Shown here one piece after another: positions 24,481-34,285 of a DNA stretch of 64,000 bases. Numbering within the stretch: the first letter of the stretch is position 1; each line of letters begins with the position of its first letter. A program made the position numbers and the translations under genes. A model generated the notes under the pieces. That model was not told where the DNA came from. It ran no database searches and was given only the letters and a program-made list of their open reading frames with translations. Source of the stretch: CAVRAW01 sp963716135 (GTDB lineage: Bacteria > Planctomycetota > Planctomycetia > Pirellulales > JADZDJ01); contig OY970289.1 of NCBI GenBank assembly GCA_963716135.1, positions 1,550,001 through 1,614,000 on the forward strand. Direction: 5' to 3'.

Positions 24481-25717
24481 GTGCAAATTGTTCTGTTTGA
24501 AGACGACCGGGCCGCGCAGCTCGAGCCATTGGCGGCCGCGGAGCCGGCATTTGCCATTTGTTGCGGCAGCTACCGGTTGGTTTATCTGTTGCGCGGCTTG
24601 GGGCCCATTTGCACGATCGTGCGGAAGCATCTTCGATCGGTCGAGGCGGCGAGTTACCCGGATCGTGTGCCCCCCGAAAAACTTCCATCTGGACCGGTTT
24701 TGTTTGTGAACGCGCGGCTGGCGCCGTCAGTCAGCGTGCTCGGGCGATTGAAGGCCCTGGTCGAGGCCGGGAAAGACGGCGTCGCGGCATCGGGCGACAG
24801 CATTGCCGCGGCCCTGGTAACGCGCGCTGCGATCGAATTGCCTCGTGGCGACGATGCGAACACGGCTGTCGTGTCGCGGATCAAGGCGCTGAAATCTGCC
24901 CCCGCTGCCGGCCGAGCTGCCGCTGTTGGAATACCCGCACGACGTGCTGCGGCATCATCTGCAATGCTGCCGCGAGAACCTGGAACATCGTCTGAAAACC
25001 GGCTACCGAGAAGTGCGCGAGGGTCTGTTCGCTGCGGAAAACGTAACGCTTGGCGAGCAGCTGGTAACGGATACAAAGCAAGGCCCCATCGTCATCGATC
25101 ACGACGCGGTGGTCGGACCGCTTTGTTACCTGCGCGGGCCGGTTTATGTGGGGCCCAAAGTGCGCGTCATCGAACATGCGTCGATTAAGGACGCCGTATC
25201 GCTGGGACACACGACGAAAGTCGGCGGCGAAGTCGAAGCTTCGGTGCTGGAGCCCTACAGCAATAAAGTGCATCATGGCTATCTGGGGCACAGTTACCTG
25301 GGCAGTTGGGTGAACTTCGGGGCAGGCACCACCAACAGCGATTTGAAGAACACTTACGGGCCCGTGAACATGGAATACCGCGGCCGCAAGATCGGGACCG
25401 GCATGCAGTTCGTCGGCTGTTTTGTGGGGGACTACGTCAAGACGGCGATCAACACCAGCATTTTCACCGGCAAGACGATCGGCGTGTGCAGCATGGTGTA
25501 CGGTTTCGTGACGGCCGATGTGCCGGCTTTTTGCAATTATGCGCAGTCGTTCGGACAAGTGACGGACCTGCCGCCGGGGCAGATGATTGCATTCCAGCAA
25601 CGGATCTTCGCCCGTCGCCAGGTGGATCAGCGCGAATGCGACATCCAGTTGCTCCGCGATCTGTACGAAATGGCCCGCCGCGAAAAGAAACTGCCCGACA
25701 AGCCGCTGGCCTTTTAG
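24481..25717 (+). CDS. putative sugar nucleotidyltransferase with left-handed beta-helix domain, one frame break
   Basis: About 411 residues. The N-terminal third (VQIVLFEDDRAAQLEPLA, YRLVYLLRGLGP) matches the NTP_transf_4-type GlmU-like proteins of Bacteroidota and Planctomycetota. The C-terminal part is a hexapeptide left-handed beta helix (GPIVIDHDAVVGPLCYLRGP, VRVIEHASIKDAVSLGHTTK, SYLGSWVNFGAGTTNSDLKN). This suggests sugar-phosphate nucleotidyl or acyl transfer for cell-envelope sugars. The frame breaks between 24890 and 24903, where one base is in excess in AAA or the C5 run; it is the only break not directly on a GCGC (nearest 24886-24889). The start GTG 24481 matches the family N terminus; an ATG at 24412 is an alternative. 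Confidence 0.75.
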
Positions 25718-25752
25718 AAACAATTCGGGCGCGGAGAATTACCCACGGTCTT

Positions 25753-25814
25753 AGAAGAGCAGAAAATCAGAGAAGGAGATTTTAGTTTCTCCTCTTCTCC
25801 TTTTCTGCTCTTCT
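25753..25814. terminator. long inverted repeat, likely bidirectional terminator
   Basis: A perfect 14-base pair of arms (AGAAGAGCAGAAAA at 25753-25766 and its complement at 25801-25814) encloses a second imperfect stem (GAGAAGGAGA with TCTCCTCTTCTC). It lies 35 bases behind the nucleotidyltransferase stop. The right arm continues as a short 8-base repeat (CTGCTCTT twice). Confidence 0.55.
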
Positions 25815-25873
25815 GCTCTTCTTGCTAAGATATCTCCATTGCGTATTTGCGACCCCAGCGGTTGGGATTCGAT

Positions 25874-26740
25874 ATGAAGGTTGCCGAAGCATACGGGCCG
25901 GGGAAATTCGGCTTGTCGTTCGAGCTGTTTCCGCCGAAGACGCCGGCCGGCGAAGCCGCGCTGTGGCGGAATCTGGAAGAGCTGATGGCTTTCAGCCCGA
26001 GCTTCGTCACCTGCACCTACGGGGCCGGCGGCAGCACGCGCGACAAGACATTGGAAATTGTGACCGAGGTGCGACGACGCTTCGGCAGCCCCGTGGCTTC
26101 GCATCTGACCTGTGTTGGGGCGACGGTCGAGCAGCTCCGGCAGTATCTAACGGCGGCGCGTGAGCGCGGCATCGAGAACATTGTCGCCTTGCGGGGCGAT
26201 CCGCCGCGTGGCGAAACCCAGTTCAAGCAAGTTGCCGGCGGATTGCGTTACGGCAACGAGCTGGTGGCGCTGGTGCGCGGCGAATTTCCGCAGTTCGGCA
26301 TCGCCGTGGCCGGCTATCCGGAAACGCACCAAGAGGCGCCGAGCCCGGAAGCCGATCTGGCGAACTTGAAGCGTAAAGTGGAAGCTGGGGGCGACGTCGT
26401 GATCACGCAGTTGTTTTACGACAACGCCGATTTCTTCAGCTTTCGCAAGCGCTGCTGGGAAATTGGCATCCGCGTGCCGATTGTGCCCGGCATTTTGCCC
26501 GTGACGAACTTTACGCAGGTGCAGCGGATCGCTTCGATGTGCAGGGCACGCTTGCCGGACGAATTCCTGGCGAAATTGCAAGCCGCGGGCGATGACGAGT
26601 CTGCACAGTTCGAAATCGGCGTGGCTTACGCGATTGGGCAAGTGCGCGAACTACTGGCTTCCGGAGTGCCGGGCATTCACTTTTATGTGCTCAACAAATC
26701 GCCGGCCACGATGCGCGTGTTAGAAGCCGTGCGCGGCTAG
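25874..26740 (+). CDS. metF: methylenetetrahydrofolate reductase
   Basis: MetF reduces 5,10-methylene-THF to 5-methyl-THF with FAD, feeding methionine synthesis. The protein has 288 residues, near the usual 290. It shows the TIM-barrel N terminus LSFELFPPKTPAGEAALW (catalytic Glu), FVTCTYGAGGSTRDKTLEI, HLTCVGAT, NIVALRGDPPRG, and the FAD-binding region with YPETHQEAPSPEADL and ITQLFYDNADFF. ATG 25874 gives the family start MKVAEAYGPGKFG; the in-frame TTG 27 bases upstream is rejected. It is convergent with the DUF1559 gene, with 7 bases between the stops. Confidence 0.93.
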   Translation: MKVAEAYGPGKFGLSFELFPPKTPAGEAALWRNLEELMAFSPSFVTCTYGAGGSTRDKTLEIVTEVRRRFGSPVASHLTCVGATVEQLRQYLTAARERGIENIVALRGDPPRGETQFKQVAGGLRYGNELVALVRGEFPQFGIAVAGYPETHQEAPSPEADLANLKRKVEAGGDVVITQLFYDNADFFSFRKRCWEIGIRVPIVPGILPVTNFTQVQRIASMCRARLPDEFLAKLQAAGDDESAQFEIGVAYAIGQVRELLASGVPGIHFYVLNKSPATMRVLEAVRG

Positions 26741-26747
26741 CTATCTA

Positions 26748-27941
26748 CTACTGCCCGATCACGCTGTCGTCCAGCGGCTGGTGATCGTTTCGCTCACCAA
26801 GATACCGATGGGTGAACGGATCGATCGATACCGAAATGTTGCGCGTGGAGCCATCGCACAGGGCGAAATTCACGATCCCGCTGTGCGCGCTGCCGAAGAT
26901 CGTCGAATAAAAGTCGGCGGCGTCACGTCCTGTCGAGGAAGTGTCGTCAACGGTGTCATTCAGCATCGCGGGATAGGTAGGATCCGAAGCAGTGCCCGGT
27001 TCCTGAAGGCTACCCGACGCCGGATTGGTTTGGATATAAGTGCAGCGATAATTGTCGGGACCAAACCCGCTGTAAACCGAGCCGCCATTGCCATGCGCTT
27101 GCCCATCGTCGTAATGGGTGCGATCGATGAATTTTTCGCCAAACAGATAGGTATGGCTGGTGCCGTCTTTCACATTGGCGTCGCTGATAGTGCTGCGCTG
27201 GAAGACAACGCCTGTCCAAGTGGTGCCACCATCGGCAGTCCATGTGAATTTTGCGGGCGTGGGACCGGGCGCGTCGGCGGCGGCATACGTCGGAGGATAG
27301 TCGCCGGTGGTGCCGGTGCCTGCAAAGACCTTCGGACCCAATGCGTCGCCAAAAAACTGCTTTGTGGAAGCGCTCGTTCCGTATCGCACTCCAGCATTGG
27401 CGGCGTAATCGCCTTTAGCGACTTGAGCAGGCAAGTTCGACAGGGTGTTCCCTGTCGACGGATCGATCGGATTGGTCGGGTAGTTCGAAGAGTCAAATAG
27501 AGTTGTCAATCCGGGCGCGCCGCGACTGGGACACTGCATGAAATTGACAGGCGTGGTCAACAGCTTCGTTAGCGCTGCGGCCTTTGTAGGATTGCTACTC
27601 GTAGTGGCGCCCTCGCCGTAATCATGCAGCGCTACTTGTTCCATGTAGGGGAGCAAGTTGAAGACCCAGCCGCCCGGCTGTTTGATGCTGTTGCCGCGAT
27701 CGGGATCACCGATCCAAGTCGGGCCCCAGCCGCCGCTCGGAAAACGGCGCAACTTTTCCAGATGTTGCTGGGCCGCCAAACCCAAATTCTTCAGGTTGTT
27801 CATGCATTGCGTGCGGCGGCCGGCCTCACGAGCGTTTTGCACGGCGGGCAACAATAGCGAGACGAGAACACCAATGATTGCGATGACGACCAATAATTCC
27901 ACCAACGTGAACCCGCCACGATATTTCCGCGATGATGACAT
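26748..27941 (-). CDS. DUF1559 pseudopilin-like protein
   Basis: A 397-residue planctomycete DUF1559 protein. It starts with a type IV pilin-like leader: MSSSRKYRGG, then FTLVELLVVIAIIGVLVSLL, with the prepilin peptidase cut expected between Gly and Phe. The usual QNAREAGRRTQCMNNLKNLG helix follows, and the C-terminal H-x-G-DG-type motif appears as IVNFALCDGSTRNISVSID. Members occur in dozens of copies per planctomycete genome; they are thought to be secreted or surface proteins, but no function is established. ATG 27941 has GGGGAT upstream; an in-frame ATG at 27971 is a weaker alternative. Confidence 0.88.
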   Translation of the reverse strand: MSSSRKYRGGFTLVELLVVIAIIGVLVSLLLPAVQNAREAGRRTQCMNNLKNLGLAAQQHLEKLRRFPSGGWGPTWIGDPDRGNSIKQPGGWVFNLLPYMEQVALHDYGEGATTSSNPTKAAALTKLLTTPVNFMQCPSRGAPGLTTLFDSSNYPTNPIDPSTGNTLSNLPAQVAKGDYAANAGVRYGTSASTKQFFGDALGPKVFAGTGTTGDYPPTYAAADAPGPTPAKFTWTADGGTTWTGVVFQRSTISDANVKDGTSHTYLFGEKFIDRTHYDDGQAHGNGGSVYSGFGPDNYRCTYIQTNPASGSLQEPGTASDPTYPAMLNDTVDDTSSTGRDAADFYSTIFGSAHSGIVNFALCDGSTRNISVSIDPFTHRYLGERNDHQPLDDSVIGQ

Positions 27942-28233
27942 AGACTCATCCCCTTGCGCACGCACGCGCATGATTGGATAATTCGCCCCGATAAGCTCCG
28001 GCATGATTCCAGAGGCCCTTCCCCATCCGTTTTCCTTACGGCCAATAGTGTGGCCACGGCGGGTCACTTCAATGTACCAGCTAGTCTGGGTTAATTGCAA
28101 ATAGTTTCCGCGAGCAAGGCCCCAAGACCAGGTTGTCCAAAACGTCGAAAAAGGCCGGGCCATTCCGGAATATTAATGAACCCGACAGCATTCGCCGCAT
28201 CGAGTTTCCAACCTTTGGTGCCGGGGCCGGACG

Positions 28234-28680
28234 CTACGTGCAATGTTCGCAGTGGCCCTTGAGCAGGATTTCCGTGATCTTGCCGATCTGCGACTGCTTG
28301 CTGCCGGGGGCAGGCTTGATGTTCACGCTGACGCTGGGCAAGCAAGCCACCTCGCCGCAATCCACGCAGACAAAATGCGGATGGTCCTGCTGATGTTCGC
28401 TGCCGGGGGGTCGCAATTCGAACCGCCAGACGTGATCGCCCAGCTCAATTCGCGAGACCAAACCCGCTTCGGTTAGCTCGATCAGGTTGCGATAGATGGT
28501 GGCTCGGTCGAAGCCCCGCGGTTCCAAGGCGTCGGCCACTTGGGCGTGCGTTTGCGGGCTGGCGGCATCGATCAATTGTTGCATTACCCAAAGCCTCGCG
28601 GCGGTGCATCGCAAGCCGGCCGAGCGCAATCGCTCGCGCACTTTTTCCAGCGCCGGTAAGTTGGCCGATGTTTTCGGCAT
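28234..28680 (-). CDS. Fur-family transcriptional regulator
   Basis: This 148-residue protein has the winged-helix DNA-binding half (LRCTAARLWVMQQLIDAA, RGFDRATIYRNLIELTEAGL). The C-terminal metal and dimer half contains HPHFVCVDCGEVACLP and ends HCEHC, so it carries two CxxC-type pairs for structural zinc, counting CVDC and CEHC. The sequence alone does not separate Fur, Zur and PerR types. It is a single gene, followed by a long non-coding stretch on its upstream side. No classical Fur box was found in front of it. Confidence 0.85.
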   Translation of the reverse strand: MPKTSANLPALEKVRERLRSAGLRCTAARLWVMQQLIDAASPQTHAQVADALEPRGFDRATIYRNLIELTEAGLVSRIELGDHVWRFELRPPGSEHQQDHPHFVCVDCGEVACLPSVSVNIKPAPGSKQSQIGKITEILLKGHCEHCT

Positions 28681-29394
28681 TTTGCCGCCAATTGAGACAG
28701 AGACGACTGAAAAGTCGGAGGATCAAGACGTCGCAGCTCCACAATCGCAATTCTACTCTCCCAGCAGGGCGTGCAGAATGGCTTGTCCGAGCGATAATGC
28801 TCGTGTTACTAGACAATATGCAATCGCGCGAGTCATAGAAGCTCCAAGCTTCCACATCGATCTTGTCCTTTTGGTCCAGGAAACCGCAGCCATCCGTACG
28901 GACATGAAACCAGTGAGCAGACCGATAAAGACGGGCATTTGTCTGGAACCGTTTGAACCGCGCGATGGTTGCATAACAGTTTCGTCAGGGTTAGGCTGTT
29001 CTCAAATCGAGACCGCCAAACTGGCAGATTGGGTCCCCTTCTGCAGGCGGGCGGCGAATAATCTCACCCGCCCGATAGGGCGGAACACAACGGTCGACCT
29101 GGAACTTTGTCTGCTGCAACCGCATCTACCTGAACGCCTTAATCACCTTAGGCGAAGTTTGTTGCGGCCTTACAATCTGGCAGGTATGTCAATTGCACGG
29201 GTGTCTTCCACAGTTGGGTGCGACCGCAGCGAACCCCCCTCCAAGGCTAGTTTTCGACATAAACCCAGCAATTTCAATGCGGTCGGACAGAATGGACGTG
29301 CCATGTATAATTTCTTCCTTGGTCTCAAGGGCTTTGGGGAACCTTGGGATTTGGCCGTTCCGGGCGAACTTCCTCCCCCTTGGCCCGTATTAAG
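28681..29394. other. long intergenic region without a recognised gene
   Basis: These 714 bases lie between the divergent Fur-type and sigma-factor genes. Open frames here are short or run antisense to the neighbours and show no recognisable family. A 73-codon minus frame at 28753-28974 is hydrophobic but has no convincing start or relatives. A stem of seven (CGGGCGG 29048-29054 with CCGCCCG 29068-29074) has no T tract. The region could hold regulatory RNA or promoters, but nothing specific is supported. Confidence 0.5.
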
Positions 29395-30051
29395 ATGAGT
29401 AGTGCCATCGACGCACGGTCTGATTCCAACCTGGCCGAGGGCACCTGGTCGCAACGCAGCGATGAACAGCTGTTGCTGGAGCATCGCGTGCACGGAAGCC
29501 GCCGGGCGTTCGAGGAGTTGGTGCATCGCTACGAACAGGAGTTGTACAGTTATTTGCGGCGTTATTTAAACGACGCCACGATGGCTGAAGACGTGTTCCA
29601 GGCGACGTTTCTCCAACTACACTTGAAAGCCGACCAGTTTGAGGAAGGCCGTAAGGTGCGTCCGTGGCTGTACACGATCGCTACGAACCAGGCGATCGAT
29701 GCCCAGCGACGCAACCGCCGGCACAAAATGGTTAGTCTTGATCGTCGCGGCCACCATGAGGCCGGTCGCGACGACGTGGGTTCACTGGTAGAGCTGCTCA
29801 CCAGCAGGGAACCAGGCGCCGCGGCGAACCTCGAAGGCGAGGAGCGTCGGGCGTGGGTACGCAAAGCGATCGAACAATTGCCGGAAGCACTGCGAGAAGC
29901 GGTGTTACTGGTCTACTATCAGGGACTGAAATACCGCGAGGCTGCCGACGTGCTGGGCATTCCCGTGGGAACCGTGAAGAGCCGAATGCACGCCGCGATT
30001 TTGAAACTGAATCAATCCTGGACCGACACGCACCCCGCTGGCCATGAGTAA
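29395..30051 (+). CDS. ECF-type RNA polymerase sigma factor
   Basis: A 218-residue sigma-70-family factor with regions 2 and 4. Region 2 is FEELVHRYEQELYSYLRRYL, DVFQATFLQLHLKADQF and RPWLYTIATNQAIDAQRRNR (residues about 40-115). Region 4 is LPEALREAVLLVYYQGLKYR with AADVLGIPVGTVKSRMHAAI (about 160-210). ATG 29395 starts MSSAIDARSDSN; the upstream in-frame codons are rejected as non-conserved. Its 3' end overlaps the following anti-sigma gene by 8 bases, so the two are translationally coupled. This pairing is the standard layout for membrane-signalled ECF control. Confidence 0.9.
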   Translation: MSSAIDARSDSNLAEGTWSQRSDEQLLLEHRVHGSRRAFEELVHRYEQELYSYLRRYLNDATMAEDVFQATFLQLHLKADQFEEGRKVRPWLYTIATNQAIDAQRRNRRHKMVSLDRRGHHEAGRDDVGSLVELLTSREPGAAANLEGEERRAWVRKAIEQLPEALREAVLLVYYQGLKYREAADVLGIPVGTVKSRMHAAILKLNQSWTDTHPAGHE

Positions 30052-30988
30052 CTCGATGCGCGAACATCTGATCGGCTACTTGCTCAACGCCGTCGAGCCC
30101 GACGAACGGGCGATGGTGGAAGAGCAACTAAAGCACGACGAAGCTTTGCGCCGGGAAATGGAGTTGCTGCGAGGCGGCTTGCATCCGCTGGCCTGCGACG
30201 CCAGCCGTCATGCGGCGCCCCCGGGCCTGGCCCAACGCTGCTGCCAGTATGTTTTCTCTCGCGTGGAGCTGATGCCCTCCGCATTGTCGCCCGCCGCGAG
30301 CGAATACGGTTCGCGTCGCCGATGGTCGTGGCTCGATCTATCGGTGGCTGGGGCCATTGCCGCTGCCGCGGCGTTTTTGCTGGTGCCGGCAATCTATCAA
30401 AGTCACCTGTATTCTCAGCGGATTCAGTGCCAAGACAATCTGCAACATGTCGGCGCTGCGCTTGCCAACTACAGCGACCGCCACGACGGCTATTACCCGG
30501 CAATCGCCCCTCGCCAACCGCTGAGTGTCAGCACGCTCGTGAGCCAGGGCTATCTACCTGATAGCGCAATGGTTTGCCCCTCCGGTCCGCAAGCGGGCGA
30601 CCGACCGCCTCCCATCGCACTTCCCGAACGATTGCGAGAACTGCAATGGGAACAACTCAGCAAGTTGATTTCTCGGTTAAACGGTTACGGTTACACCATC
30701 GGTTTCCGTGACGGTAATAATCTGGTGCTGCAGCGCAACGAGCATCGAAAAGACTTCGCGCTTGCTTCGGATACGCCTGGCAAAGGACAAACCGACGGGC
30801 CCGCCAATAGTCCCAACCATGGCGGCACTGGTCAGAACGTGTTGTTCGAAGATGGCCATGTGAAATATCTCAACTCCGCCAAGACCGATGGTGGCGACGA
30901 TATCTTCCGAAACGCCGCCGGCCAGGTTGCTCCAGGCGTCGATAAAGACGACGCGGTCATTGTCCCCAGCGACGAGCCGGCTGATTAG
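30044..30988 (+). CDS. membrane anti-sigma factor with DUF1559-like outer domain
   Basis: Residues 1-60 (MREHLIGYLLNAVEPDERAM, EEQLKHDEALRREMELLRGG) form the helical anti-sigma segment that would hold the sigma factor. One transmembrane helix follows (about residues 102-120, SVAGAIAAAAAFLLVPAIY). The outer ~190 residues look like the soluble part of DUF1559 proteins: CQDNLQHVGAALANYSDRHD and GYYPAI after the helix, and NVLFEDGHVKYL near the end, equivalent to the DG motif of DUF1559. It overlaps the sigma gene by 8 bases. The pseudopilin-like part may be the sensor (inference). No zinc-binding HxxxCxxC was seen in the cytoplasmic part. Confidence 0.75.
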   Translation: MSNSMREHLIGYLLNAVEPDERAMVEEQLKHDEALRREMELLRGGLHPLACDASRHAAPPGLAQRCCQYVFSRVELMPSALSPAASEYGSRRRWSWLDLSVAGAIAAAAAFLLVPAIYQSHLYSQRIQCQDNLQHVGAALANYSDRHDGYYPAIAPRQPLSVSTLVSQGYLPDSAMVCPSGPQAGDRPPPIALPERLRELQWEQLSKLISRLNGYGYTIGFRDGNNLVLQRNEHRKDFALASDTPGKGQTDGPANSPNHGGTGQNVLFEDGHVKYLNSAKTDGGDDIFRNAAGQVAPGVDKDDAVIVPSDEPAD

Positions 30989-31348
30989 GCGGCTGGGTCG
31001 GCATCTGGACGGCCGTTGCAGCTAGGTTTTGGGCCTCCTTCTCGTTGGCCTTTGGCAACCATGTTGCCGTCAGGCAACACCCGCAAACTGGTCGACAAGC
31101 GATTGGCCGGGCGACGGACTTTCTGGAACACCTGTGGGCGCCGCTACTTCTGTCGCAGCGCGGTACGAATTGCGCATGGCCGCGCCGAGTTGGCATCGCT
31201 CGTGCAATAACATTTGCCACTTCTCTTGGATCTTACGATCCGCTTCACCCACCGCGGTCGGAAGAGTCGTAGTCCCCTCAGGCTCTTTCGACCGTCGGGG
31301 TGAAGGCAAGCTCAAGAGCGCACGCCCGTAACAGGCGGCGATTCGGAT
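30989..31348. other. intergenic region without a gene
   Basis: Nothing recognisable beyond a small palindrome (GGATC-TTAC-GATCC, 31228-31241). Open frames here are short and lack family features. Confidence 0.5.
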
Positions 31349-32172
31349 ATGCATGCTCGCGATCTAATCGAACTAGCCAGCTTTGTCGCCGCCGAAGGAT
31401 CGACGCTGTTGGGCAGCGTGCGGCGGATTTCGCCCGACGCCATGGCGCAATATTGGATGGGTTCCAAGTGCCGGCTGGATCGTTGGGGCCGGACCCTGCG
31501 CGAGTTTCGCAGGCAGCAGGTAATCGGCCCTGGCCACGCGGAAACCGCCTGGAGCGGCATGCGCGGTGTTTGCGAGGAAGTGCTGGCCAGCGAAATGTTG
31601 GTGCGCGTTTGGTCCTGCGTCATGCTTACGTTGGAAGCGAAACTCGGCGGCAACGAGGCAAAGCCGCTGGTCAAAAGCGTGCTCGACGGCCATTTGGAGG
31701 CCACGAATCGAGTGCTGAATTTGCTTTCCGTGCCGGCCCTGGTTTCTTCCCGCTCGGCGGCCGAATTGAACCGCTTGCGTCGGCTGGTTGAACGCTGGAC
31801 CGATTTGATTCTGGGTCGCTTGGGCCCGCCCTTCGACTTTACCGCGTTGGCGTACGATGCCGCGCGGGCCCAGGACTTTGCCGATGATTTTTCGCTGGGT
31901 TTTCAAAAAGGAAAAACAAGCCGAGAGGCTTGGCGCTGTTGAGCGCATCCATGCGGACCACATTCGCCAGGCGGCTGCAGGACGATACGGACAATGCAGA
32001 TTTGAACAGCCGCATTGCCGGAGCCATCCTGGCGTGTTTTCCGGCGGAGATGTTCGACTCGGTGGGCGTGTATCACTCGCTATGGCAATCACGGCTTTCG
32101 GCCATGACCAGCGATACGCAGGTGATGGTTGAGGAACTTCTTTCTGACGATCGGCCGCGGCGGTTTCGCTAA
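31349..32172 (+). CDS. protein of unknown function, one frame break
   Basis: Not recognised. With one added base at GCGC 31933-31936 (restoring REAWALLSASMRTTF) it has 274 residues. It is mainly alpha-helical and leucine/arginine-rich (LIELASFVAAEGSTLLGSV, LNRLRRLVERWTDLILGRL), without signal peptide or membrane helix, so probably cytosolic. The first 60 residues include a Trp/Arg-rich stretch (AQYWMGSKCRLDRWGRTLRE). It is convergent with the oligopeptide transporter operon; its stop overlaps the oppF stop by 3 bases. Start ATG 31349 is the first in frame. Confidence 0.65.
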
Positions 32173-33230
32173 CCCGTGTTTTCCTTTGCCGATTGCTTCT
32201 CCGCCATCTGGTCGCGGATGATCTGGCTGATTTGCACCACGTCGGTCTTGCCCTCCTGCATGGCTTGATCGACGGCGTGGCAGCGCACGCTGTGCTGGCC
32301 TAGCTTGGTTTCTTTGGGCGAAGTCGTGCGGCAGATGTCCATCGCCAGCGGGCAGCGCGGGTGAAAGCGGCAGCCGGAGGGTGGATTGATCGGGCTGGGC
32401 ACGTCGCCTTCCAGGATGATTCGCTTGCGACGCTTCGCCGGATCCATCGAAGGCACGCTGGAAAGCAAAGCATGTGTGTAGGGATGCAATGGATGGCGGT
32501 ATAGCTCGTGGCTGTCGGCCAGTTCGACGATTTCCCCCAGGTACATTACAGCCACGCGGTCGCTGATGTATTCCACGACCGACAGATCGTGCGAGATGAA
32601 CAGGTACGTCAGTTTCAATTCCTCGCGCAACTGCACCAGCAGATTGATAATTTGTGATTGAATCGAAACATCCAGCGCCGAAATCGGCTCGTCGAGCACC
32701 ACGAAGCGCGGCTTCAGCGCCAAGGCCCGGGCGATGCTGATGCGCTGCCGCTGCCCGCCGGAAAACTCGTGCGGATAGCGGTTCACGTAGCGCGGATCGA
32801 GCCCAGTTTGCTGGAGCACTTCGATCACGCGATCCAGTCGCTGCCGGCGGTTCCCCATGCGATGCACGATCAGCCCTTCTTCCACGATGCTGCGCACCGT
32901 CATGCGCGGATTGAGCGAGCCGTAAGGATCCTGAAAGACGATCTGCATGTGGCGGCGCATAGGCGCAGCTGCTGCACCGCGCATGTGCGTGATGTCGCGG
33001 CCTTCGAACACAATCGTTCCTTTGGTCGGCTCGAGCAATTTCAACAGCGTGCGTCCCGCGGTGGTTTTCCCGCATCCGCTTTCGCCGACCAGCCCGAGGG
33101 TTTCGCCTTCGGCGATGTTGAACGAAATGCCATCGACCGCCCGCACGTATCCGGCCGTGCGACGAAACACCCCGCGCCGCACCGGAAAATGCTGCTGGAG
33201 ATTGTCGACTTGAAGGAGATTAGTTGTCAT
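32169..33230 (-). CDS. oppF: oligopeptide ABC transporter ATP-binding protein (OppF-like)
   Basis: This 353-residue ATPase is the second of the pair driving the peptide importer. Walker A is GESGCGKTTAGRTLL (near residue 45), the signature FSGGQRQRISIARAL, Walker B FVVLDEPISALDVS. The C-terminal oligopeptide-transporter extension carries PSGCRFHPRCPLAMDIC, where cysteines may bind an iron-sulfur cluster as in other family members. It is the last gene of the five-gene minus-strand operon. ATG 33230 is four bases from the oppD stop; an adjacent TTG at 33233 also lies in frame. Confidence 0.92.
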   Translation of the reverse strand: MTTNLLQVDNLQQHFPVRRGVFRRTAGYVRAVDGISFNIAEGETLGLVGESGCGKTTAGRTLLKLLEPTKGTIVFEGRDITHMRGAAAAPMRRHMQIVFQDPYGSLNPRMTVRSIVEEGLIVHRMGNRRQRLDRVIEVLQQTGLDPRYVNRYPHEFSGGQRQRISIARALALKPRFVVLDEPISALDVSIQSQIINLLVQLREELKLTYLFISHDLSVVEYISDRVAVMYLGEIVELADSHELYRHPLHPYTHALLSSVPSMDPAKRRKRIILEGDVPSPINPPSGCRFHPRCPLAMDICRTTSPKETKLGQHSVRCHAVDQAMQEGKTDVVQISQIIRDQMAEKQSAKENTG

Positions 33231-33233
33231 CAA

Positions 33234-34240
<1,007 letters not shown>

Positions 34241-34243
34241 AAA

Positions 34244-34274
34244 AACGATAAACGATAAATGCTAAACGATAAAT
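34244..34274. repeat. seven-base tandem repeat between oppC and oppD
   Basis: Units AACGATA, AACGATA, AATGCTA, AACGATA followed by AAT (34244-34274) fill most of the gap. The period is exactly seven. This is similar in form to the heptad array at 52513-52540 with a different unit. Confidence 0.7.
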
Positions 34275-34285
34275 TTCGAATCAGG

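Noticed and set aside
28753..28974. 73-codon hydrophobic minus-strand frame in the long gap
   Set aside because: No ribosome site, signal peptide pattern or relatives recognised; left as unassigned.
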